Part shown: in pieces, positions 58,251 to 64,000 of the stretch
Layout: each line of letters begins with the position of its first letter
How positions within the stretch are numbered: position 1 is the stretch's first letter
From: Kribbella pittospori
Lineage (GTDB): Bacteria; Actinomycetota; Actinomycetes; Propionibacteriales; Kribbellaceae
Direction: 5' to 3'
Length of the DNA: 64,000 nucleotides
Assembly (NCBI RefSeq): GCF_004331465.1
Contig: NZ_SJKB01000002.1
Span: forward strand, 62,001-126,000
Position numbers and translations under genes: made by a program
The notes under the pieces: generated by a model
What the model saw: only the letters and a program-made list of their open reading frames with translations
Databases searched by the model: none
Told to the model about the DNA's origin: nothing

Positions 58251-58280
58251 ACGAGAGGCCTGTCTGCACAGGCCTCTCGT
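58251..58280 (-). terminator. Terminator after the Q-rich membrane protein gene
   Basis: 13-bp perfect stem ACGAGAGGCCTGT/ACAGGCCTCTCGT with a CTGC loop. On the minus strand it is followed by TTCTTTTGC, so it ends the transcript of the gene whose stop is at 58387 and insulates whiB. Confidence 0.85.
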
Positions 58281-58386
58281 CTTCGTGTGCTACCGCACGA
58301 ACCGGGGTGAAGAATTTTCGCCACCGGCTCGGTAAGGGCTTGCTGCCTTGTCAGCAAGGCGTTTCAGCCCCGCTGCGTCCACCAGC

Positions 58387-59643
58387 TCAGGACGGCTGGG
58401 ACCACCAACCCTGCTGCCCCTGGCCCTGCTGGCCCTGATCGTCCTTGTCGGCCTCGGAAACGCGCGGATCCACGCGGGTTTCGTCGGCTGCGGCCTCGGT
58501 CGCCTGCGGCTGCTCCGGCTCCGCGCTGGGCGCCGGCTCGGCGGCCGGTGCCTCTTCGGCCTGCCAGGACTGCTCACCCGGCTGCCAGGACGGCTGTGCT
58601 TCCGGCTGCGCCGGCTCGTGCTGGCTCTGCTCCTGCGGGGTCGGCCACTCCGGCTGCGCCTGCTGGCTGTACTCGTCGGCAGCCGGCTGGGACTGGCCGT
58701 AGTCCTGGCCGGACCACTGCTGCTGACCGGCGTCGGCGCCGCCCCACTGCTGCTGCTCCTGCGGCCACTGCTGACCCTGGTCCTGGCCACCCCACTGCTG
58801 TTGGCCTTCGGAGCTCCACGCCTGGGTCGGCTCGGCGCCCGGGGCCTCGGCGGCGGGCCAGGCCTGCTCAGCCGGCTGCTGACCGGCCTGCTGCGCCTCG
58901 GCTTCGCCGGCGGACCAGTTCTGCTGCTGCTCGCCCTGGTTCCAGCTCTGCTCCTGCGGCCACTGCTGGTCGCCCTGCGCCGCCGCGTAGCCACCGACCG
59001 CACCGGCACCGGCCGCCGCGCCATAACCGCCGCCGTACTGACCCTGGGCCTGGCCCTGGTCGTAGCCGTACTGGCCCTGCTGGCCCTGCTGCTGGCCGTA
59101 GCCGGCCTGCTGACCGTACTGCGCCTGCTGCTGGCCGAACTGCTGCTGCGGGTACTGACCACCCTGCTGCTGGGCGAACTGCCCCGGCTTCGGCGCACGC
59201 ACCGGCACCGGCAGCGCCTGGAAGGTCTTCATGACGTAGAGGCCGACAGCGCCGTACAGGGCGAGGCCGGCGAGCGCGTAGACGAAACCGACGATCTTCA
59301 GACCGGCGGTGCTGGTCTCGGCGAAGCCCGCGAAGGCCGTGATCAGGCCGATCAGCAGGGCCACACCAGTGATCACGAGCGCGACCAGGGTCACGGTCCG
59401 GGCATTCGCTGTCCGTTCACCTGCCTCGTTCACCAGCCAGACCGCGGCGGTCAGTGCGATCAGGAGCAGCACTGCACCGAAGGATGGCGGGGTGAGAATG
59501 CTCTGCACTCCGCCGGCGGCCGCGGTGAATCCGGCGCCGCCGACGAACAGCCGGATCAGCGATGCCAGCACGATCAGACCGGCGAATGCGAGCAGGATGT
59601 ACGCGACCGGCTCTCTGAGCTTCTTGGTTGCGTCGGTGACCAC
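58387..59643 (-). CDS. Membrane protein with long Q/W/G-rich disordered tail
   Basis: 418 aa. Four membrane helices (residues 10-35, 50-75, 83-105, 112-140) then a C-terminal region of about 250 residues rich in Gln, Trp, Gly, Pro, Ala and Glu, with many QQQ, GQQ and QWGG repeats, low in hydrophobics other than Trp, and predicted disordered. GTG at 59643 with GAGGAG 5 bases upstream. Tail is prion-like in composition and acidic at its end (VDPRVSEADKDDQ). No homologue known to me; the N-terminal domain looks like a small generic 4-TM protein. Confidence 0.8.
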   Translation of the reverse strand: MVTDATKKLREPVAYILLAFAGLIVLASLIRLFVGGAGFTAAAGGVQSILTPPSFGAVLLLIALTAAVWLVNEAGERTANARTVTLVALVITGVALLIGLITAFAGFAETSTAGLKIVGFVYALAGLALYGAVGLYVMKTFQALPVPVRAPKPGQFAQQQGGQYPQQQFGQQQAQYGQQAGYGQQQGQQGQYGYDQGQAQGQYGGGYGAAAGAGAVGGYAAAQGDQQWPQEQSWNQGEQQQNWSAGEAEAQQAGQQPAEQAWPAAEAPGAEPTQAWSSEGQQQWGGQDQGQQWPQEQQQWGGADAGQQQWSGQDYGQSQPAADEYSQQAQPEWPTPQEQSQHEPAQPEAQPSWQPGEQSWQAEEAPAAEPAPSAEPEQPQATEAAADETRVDPRVSEADKDDQGQQGQGQQGWWSQPS

Positions 59644-59698
59644 GAGGGCTCCTCGGGATGTTGGGGGCCGTACAACTGAGCTGTGCGGATGTTCGGAC

Positions 59699-59723
59699 CC
59701 ACCGCAGCATAGTCGTGCGGTGG
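59699..59723. promoter_or_regulatory. Inverted repeat between the Q-rich gene and cofD
   Basis: CCACCGCA/TGCGGTGG perfect 8-bp dyad with a 9-base spacer, between the divergent starts at 59643 and 59758. Possible operator for one or both genes; protein unknown. Confidence 0.4.
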
Positions 59724-59757
59724 TCCGATGCATTGACGACTCGTGCAGACTCTTCCC

Positions 59758-60735
59758 ATGCGATTGACAGTGCTGGCCGGTGGCGTCGGCGGTTCCACCT
59801 TCCTGCGCGGGCTGCTCAAGGCTCGCCCGGAGGCCGAGATCACCGTGGTGGGGAACACCGCGGACGACATCACCCTGTTCGGGCTGCGGGTCTGCCCGGA
59901 CCTCGACACGGTGATGTACACCCTCGGTGGCGGTATCTCGGCCGAGCGCGGCTGGGGCCGCGAGGACGAGACCTGGGTGATCAAGGAGGAGTTGGCGGCG
60001 TACGGCGTGGAGCCGACCTGGTTCGGCCTCGGCGACCGGGACGTGGCGACCCACCTGGTCCGGACCCAGATGCTCGACGCCGGATACGGCCTGACCGCGG
60101 TCACCGAAGCCCTATGCCAACGTTGGAAACTGCCGGTCCGGCTGCTGCCGATGAGCGACGACCGGGTCGAGACCCACGTGGTCGTCGACGACCCGGACAA
60201 CCCCGGCCGGCGCAAGGCGATCCACTTCCAGGAGTACTGGGTCCGCCACCACGCCGAGATCACCGCGCACCAGATCATCGCGGTCGGCCAGGAGAAGGCG
60301 AAGCCCGCGCCCGGCGTACTGGAGGCCATTGCCGACTGCGACGTACTGATCGTGCCGCCGTCGAACCCGGTGGTCTCGGTCGGCACCATTCTCGGCGTCC
60401 CAGGCATCCGGGATGCGGTCCGGGAGACGTCCGCTCCGGTGATCGGCCTCTCACCGATCATCGGCAGCGGTCCGGTCCGCGGCATGGCCGACAAGGTGCT
60501 GGCCGCCGTCGGTGTGGCCTCCACCGCCTCGGCGGTCGCGCGGTACTACGGTTCGCGCGCGACGGGCGGCGTACTGGACGGGTGGCTGATCGACCTGTCG
60601 GACTACGCCCAGCAGGATTCGATCGCCGGAGCCGGAATTCACGTGCAGGCGGTGCCGTTGTGGATGACGGACGAGACAAAAACCGCCGCGATGGCTGACG
60701 CGGCACTGAACCTCGCGGAGGCCGTACGGCGATGA
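59758..60735 (+). CDS. cofD: 2-phospho-L-lactate transferase CofD/FbiA
   Basis: 325-aa enzyme of coenzyme F420 synthesis, transferring the phospholactyl/phosphoenolpyruvyl group from its GDP-linked donor to Fo. Motifs: [14 protein letters not shown] at the N terminus, [43 protein letters not shown]. Start ATG at 59758; an earlier GTG at 59743 lacks support. Overlaps cofE by 4 bp (ATGA). In actinobacteria FbiA uses EPPG from phosphoenolpyruvate to make dehydro-F420-0 (known). Confidence 0.95.
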   Translation: MRLTVLAGGVGGSTFLRGLLKARPEAEITVVGNTADDITLFGLRVCPDLDTVMYTLGGGISAERGWGREDETWVIKEELAAYGVEPTWFGLGDRDVATHLVRTQMLDAGYGLTAVTEALCQRWKLPVRLLPMSDDRVETHVVVDDPDNPGRRKAIHFQEYWVRHHAEITAHQIIAVGQEKAKPAPGVLEAIADCDVLIVPPSNPVVSVGTILGVPGIRDAVRETSAPVIGLSPIIGSGPVRGMADKVLAAVGVASTASAVARYYGSRATGGVLDGWLIDLSDYAQQDSIAGAGIHVQAVPLWMTDETKTAAMADAALNLAEAVRR

Positions 60736-61706
60736 GGAAGCACCTGGAAGTCTTCCCGGTGACCGGACTGCCCGAGGTGGCGGCCGGAGACAACTTGGCG
60801 GAGCTCATCGGCCAGGGGGCGGACCTGCGGGACGGTGACGTGGTTTCCGTCACCTCCAAGATCGTCAGCAAGGCAGAGGGGCGCCTGACCCACGGCACCC
60901 GGCAGGAGGCGATCGACGCCGAGCTGGTGCGCGTCGTGGCCCAGCGTGGCGAGACCCGCATCGTGCAGACCCGCCACGGCCTGGTGATGGCTGCCGCGGG
61001 GACTGACACGTCCAACACCGCGCCTGGCACGGTCCTGCTGCTCCCGATCGACCCGGATGCGTCGGCCCGGCAGCTGCGTGAGGCTCTGAAGCAGCAGTAC
61101 GACGTGAACGTCGGCATCGTGGTCACTGACACGCTCGGCCGCCCGTGGCGCAACGGCCAGACCGATCTGGCCATCGGCGCTGCCGGTTTGCGCGTGGTGG
61201 AAGACCTCCGCGGTACGACGGACAGCCACGGCAACGTGCTCGCGGTGACGGAGCCGGCTCTGGCCGACGAGATCGCCAGTGCGAGCGAGTTGGTCAAGGG
61301 CAAGGCGGACGGCGTACCGGTCGCCGTACTGCGTGGGCTGGGCGACGTCGTACTGCCTGTTGGCGAGCATGGTCCGGGCGCGCGAGCGTTGGTGCGGGAT
61401 GCTGCGTCGGACATGTTCAGCCTGGGGACCCGGGAGGCGGCACGGGCCGCCGTACTGGATCGTGTTACGCCCGATGGGCCGCGTGAGGTGGACCCGGCGC
61501 TGTGGGACGGATTGCTGGACGAGGTCGAGGACATTCACCTCGAGGTGCTTGACAACGCTGTCACGGTTTTCGGCGACGAACCGGTCGCGGTCGGCGTGAT
61601 CGCGGAGCGGCTCGCGGTGCTGCTGCACGCGGAGGGGTACGGCGTCTCCGTGCGGACCGGGCCTGGCAGTGAGGCGACGGTCACGTTCGGCTCACGACCG
61701 AGGTAG
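60732..61706 (+). CDS. cofE: F420-0:gamma-glutamyl ligase CofE (short FbiB)
   Basis: 324-aa ligase adding glutamates to F420-0. CofE domain covers about 1-245 ([51 protein letters not shown]). In mycobacterial FbiB this is fused to a C-terminal FMN nitroreductase domain; here after [10 protein letters not shown] (the point where that domain would begin) there is only a short unrelated tail of about 70 residues. So the reductase step must be supplied elsewhere. ATG overlaps cofD by 4 bp. Confidence 0.94.
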   Translation: MRKHLEVFPVTGLPEVAAGDNLAELIGQGADLRDGDVVSVTSKIVSKAEGRLTHGTRQEAIDAELVRVVAQRGETRIVQTRHGLVMAAAGTDTSNTAPGTVLLLPIDPDASARQLREALKQQYDVNVGIVVTDTLGRPWRNGQTDLAIGAAGLRVVEDLRGTTDSHGNVLAVTEPALADEIASASELVKGKADGVPVAVLRGLGDVVLPVGEHGPGARALVRDAASDMFSLGTREAARAAVLDRVTPDGPREVDPALWDGLLDEVEDIHLEVLDNAVTVFGDEPVAVGVIAERLAVLLHAEGYGVSVRTGPGSEATVTFGSRPR

Positions 61707-61792
61707 TTTTCTAGGCAACCTCTCAGGGTCGCTGCGTACACTGCATCCGCACGGCGGCGCGGTGGCCGCCCCGATCCGGGAAGACCAACACT

Positions 61793-62509
61793 GTGGGTAA
61801 AGCGTCGTCGCAGAAGCAGTCGCGCCGCGAAATGATCGAGAAGATGCAGCGGGACCAGGCTCGCCAGGACAAGCGGCGGACCATGCTCATCGTGATCGCC
61901 TCGATCGTCGTTGGCCTGGCCATCATTGCCTACCCGGCGATCCGGCTGATCCAGGACTCCCGGACCAAGAACCAGGCCATCACCGACTTCGGGGTGGCCG
62001 CCTCGGCAGCCTCCTGCGATACGCCCACCAACGACGAGGGTGGCGGCACCCAGGACCACCGGCCGGACGGCGAGAAGATCGCCTACCCGGTCTCCCCGCC
62101 GTCGTCGGGCCCGCACTACGCGGTCTGGGCGCCGTTCGGGAAGAAGTTCTACACCGTCGACGACCGGCCGCCGGTGGAGAACCTGGTGCACAACCTCGAG
62201 CACGGCTACACGCTGATGTGGTACCGCGACACGTTGCCGAAGGACCAGATCGACGAGATCGAGAAGATCTCCAAGGCGAAACTGCCGGACGGCTCGATGG
62301 GCAAGTTCATCGCGGCGCCGTTCAAGGAGTCCGACGGCAAGCCCTGGCCGGACGGCAAGACGGTCGCCTTCGCGCACTGGAGTGCCCCGCAGGCCGACAA
62401 CAAGTCCTTCGGCCACCGCCAGTTCTGCGGCTCCGTCAGCGGCGAGTCCCTCCAGCAGTTTCTGGACAAGTACCCCGCCTCCGACGCCCAAGAGCCCAAC
62501 GGCGGCTGA
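61793..62509 (+). CDS. DUF3105 membrane-anchored protein
   Basis: 238 aa. Basic N terminus (SSQKQSRREMIEKMQR), one membrane helix (about 31-52, MLIVIASIVVGLAIIAYPAI), then an extracellular DUF3105 domain with the conserved YPVSPPSSGPHYAVWAPFG and NLVHNLEHGYTLMWY segments. GTG start at 61793; no strong ribosome binding site. Function unknown; secreted side. Followed by a good terminator. Confidence 0.87.
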   Translation: MGKASSQKQSRREMIEKMQRDQARQDKRRTMLIVIASIVVGLAIIAYPAIRLIQDSRTKNQAITDFGVAASAASCDTPTNDEGGGTQDHRPDGEKIAYPVSPPSSGPHYAVWAPFGKKFYTVDDRPPVENLVHNLEHGYTLMWYRDTLPKDQIDEIEKISKAKLPDGSMGKFIAAPFKESDGKPWPDGKTVAFAHWSAPQADNKSFGHRQFCGSVSGESLQQFLDKYPASDAQEPNGG

Positions 62510-62528
62510 GCAACCCGCACACATCAAC

Positions 62529-62566
62529 CAGCCGCCGCCGAAGGACACCACCTTCGGCGGCGGCTG
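62529..62566 (+). terminator. Terminator after the DUF3105 gene
   Basis: 16-bp perfect stem CAGCCGCCGCCGAAGG/CCTTCGGCGGCGGCTG with an ACACCA loop, followed by CTTTTC on the plus strand, 19 bp after the stop codon. Confidence 0.9.
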
Positions 62567-62736
62567 CTTTTCAGCGGCAGGTCGCCAAACGCGTACACCA
62601 ACTCACGTGACCGGCGAAACACTTGTGCACAAGGAGAAACACGCGCGACGAGCGCATGCGCCACCACCGCCGCAGGAGCTCGAGAGACCGCCGAACCCAA
62701 CGGCGACTGACCACGCCCACCCGGCACACGTTCGGG

Positions 62737-62806
62737 GGATATCCCTTCGCGTCGTGGGTTCTCCGTTCGTACACAAGCAGAGAACCCACAACCCCGACGG
62801 ATATCC
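62737..62806 (+). repeat. Palindromic repeat module Y, copy B
   Basis: Outer GGATATCC at both ends (62737-62744 and 62799-62806) and inner GTGGGTTCTC/GAGAACCCAC (62754-62763, 62780-62789). Same layout, inner arms and loop register as the copy at 31595-31664; outer arms differ. Confidence 0.75.
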
Positions 62807-62894
62807 GGCTCTCCTGCGGTGTGGGTGGTGTGAGCGCGTCCCGGAGGCACCGGGACCGGAGGTGGACATTTGGACAGGAGGTGTCCGGCGGGCC

Positions 62895-62963
62895 GGAGTA
62901 CACGTGAGCCTGAGACGACCGCGCGTACGGCGTATCGCCGGCGCACTACCTGTCCACCTGCAC
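62895..62963 (+). repeat. Palindromic repeat module X, copy B
   Basis: GTACGGCGTATCGC (62925-62938) is identical to 31487-31500, and the following 25 bases match at 21 positions. Upstream AGTACACGTGAGC (62897-62909) matches AGTGCACCTGAGC at 31458-31470. In this copy X follows Y; in copy A X precedes Y. Confidence 0.7.
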
Positions 62964-63256
62964 ATGACCGGACACCTTCTCGTGGCTGTGAACAGGTCCT
63001 GGACTGTTCACGGCCACCGCATGCTGTTCACGGCTTCGGCGGTCGGCCGCTGAGGTCCTCCGGCCGATCCCCGGCACCTCGGCTCCGCGTTCAACCCAAC
63101 AGATCGCCAGCGCCGCGGGCGATCTGGTCTGCCAGGGGTGGGATCACGTGATGTTCGCCGAGTGCGTTCAAAGCGTGTCAGCGGTGGGCGGCGCCGACGG
63201 AGGAGGCTGGAAGCGCTGCCGCCGCTGGAGGCGGTGTCCGGCGGGGTGCGCGGGGA

Positions 63257-64000
63257 CTACAGGTACTTGTCGGCGTGGTCGGATTGGACTTGGGCTACCA
63301 GGTCTTTGACTCGTTCGCCGTCGGCCAGGGGACAGACCATGGTGACGTCCTGGGTGTGGACGATGATGTGGGCGCGGAGGCCTACCGCGGCGATCAGGTG
63401 GTCGGGGTCGTCGGTGACGATGATGTTGTCGTGGGAGTCGAGCAGGCAGCTGAGGGTGGTGCCGTCCGTACGGTTGCCGCAGGCATCGGCGTCGTACGTG
63501 CCGGCCAGGGCGGCCCAGGAGCCGACGTCGAGCCAGTGCACGGGCATCGGTACGACGACCACGTCGGCGTCCACCTTGCCTTGTGAGGCCGGCTCCATCA
63601 CCGCATAGTCCACGCTGATCTTGCGAAGATTCGGGTAGATCTCCTCCAGCGTCGCATCCCGCGAACGGGTGTCCCAGACCGACGCGACCTGACGCAGGTT
63701 CGTCGCGGACTCGGGAAGCAGCGCGTCGAACACGCTGAGCACCGTCTCGGCCCGCCAGACGAACATCCCGGAGTTCCACCAGAACCGCCCGGTGGCCAGG
63801 TACTCCTCCGCGGTCGCCCGGTCCGGCTTCTCCCGGAACCGGTCGACGACGTACGCCTTGGTGCCGTCGATCGGCGCACCGCGCTCGATGTAGCCGAGGC
63901 CGGTGTGCGGATGCGTCGGCTCGATCCCGAACGTGACCAGCGACCGCGGCCGCTGCTCGACCACCTCGAAGCCGCTCACGATCGCGGCCCGGAACTCGTC
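63257..64000 (-). CDS. manC: Mannose-1-phosphate guanylyltransferase (5' end off window)
   Basis: GDP-mannose pyrophosphorylase, C-terminal 247 residues visible. NTP_transferase core with FREKPD, NSGMFVWRAETVL and DVGSWAAL; ends VQSDHADKYL. Makes GDP-mannose from mannose-1-P, completing the manA/manB route. The N-terminal signature loop lies past the window edge. The frame is open to base 64000. Confidence 0.92.
   Translation of the reverse strand, partial: DEFRAAIVSGFEVVEQRPRSLVTFGIEPTHPHTGLGYIERGAPIDGTKAYVVDRFREKPDRATAEEYLATGRFWWNSGMFVWRAETVLSVFDALLPESATNLRQVASVWDTRSRDATLEEIYPNLRKISVDYAVMEPASQGKVDADVVVVPMPVHWLDVGSWAALAGTYDADACGNRTDGTTLSCLLDSHDNIIVTDDPDHLIAAVGLRAHIIVHTQDVTMVCPLADGERVKDLVAQVQSDHADKYL

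Larger units (their letters stand above)
62510..63256. other. Intergenic region with repeat modules
   Basis: 747 bp between the DUF3105 gene and the end of manC. It holds the terminator at 62529-62566, module Y copy B (62737-62806) and module X copy B (62895-62963). No open frame here has a ribosome binding site or recognisable protein; nothing clear is seen from about 62980 to 63256. Confidence 0.7.

Noticed and set aside
62382..63053. Possible 223-aa gene in the region before manC
   Set aside because: It starts inside the DUF3105 gene, crosses a terminator and the repeat modules, and has no protein-like features.

Overview
The window comes from a high-GC actinobacterium. Evidence: mtrA/mtrB/lpqB, a WhiB-family regulator, coenzyme F420 genes (cofD/cofE), an actinobacterial hibernation factor, DUF3499/DUF5719/DUF3105 proteins, many GTG starts and 4-bp ATGA/GTGA gene overlaps. 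Gene content and style fit Nocardioidaceae/Kribbellaceae (Kribbella-like), but genus is inference. The whole window reads as chromosome: no rRNA, tRNA, CRISPR array, transposase or phage gene was recognised.

Layout. 1-3950: sugar ABC importer operon (lacI-type regulator, lipoprotein binding protein, two permeases; the last gene runs off the left edge) with two operators over the lacI promoter. 3975-10195: four-gene operon of an OsmC-like protein, two FAD enzymes and a 1019-aa BTAD/AAA regulator, preceded by three direct repeats phased at 11 bp. 10186-12167: nitronate monooxygenase coupled to a second LacI regulator. 12269-24081: conserved block secA, AlkX-type glycosylase, HhH membrane protein, secreted trypsin, hpf, comF-like, lpqB, mtrB, mtrA. 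24317-29386: divergent membrane protein/DUF4129/DUF4350/MoxR/DUF58 operon. 29387-41452: accessory stretch with an ArsR regulator and tandem SRPBCC-VOC fusions, a five-gene oligopeptide-type ABC importer, a TetR-controlled ABC exporter and a DUF1206 protein. 41480-50391: SpoIIM and RDD membrane proteins, sahH, a MerR regulator, a cation diffusion facilitator, and the GDP-mannose genes manA, SIS protein, Trm112-like and manB. 50441-52271: ThuA plus Gfo/Idh cassette. 52367-59643: degenerate metallopeptidase, DUF3499, DUF5719, large glycosyltransferase, whiB, Q-rich membrane protein. 59758-64000: cofD, cofE, DUF3105 protein, repeat-bearing intergenic region, and the 3' part of manC.

How it fits together. 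The backbone (secA, hpf, comF, lpqB, mtrB, mtrA, sahH, manA, manB, DUF3499, whiB, cofD, cofE) follows the order known from mycobacteria and Streptomyces. It covers protein export, envelope stress signalling, mannosylation precursors, developmental control and F420 synthesis. Accessory cassettes interrupt it at 29387-41452 and 50441-52271. The least ordinary features are the phased repeats before the BTAD-controlled flavoenzyme operon, two linked palindromic repeat modules shared by two intergenic regions, an mtrB without a usual start codon for its conserved N terminus, a CofE lacking the nitroreductase domain of mycobacterial FbiB, and a binding protein anchored by a C-terminal helix.
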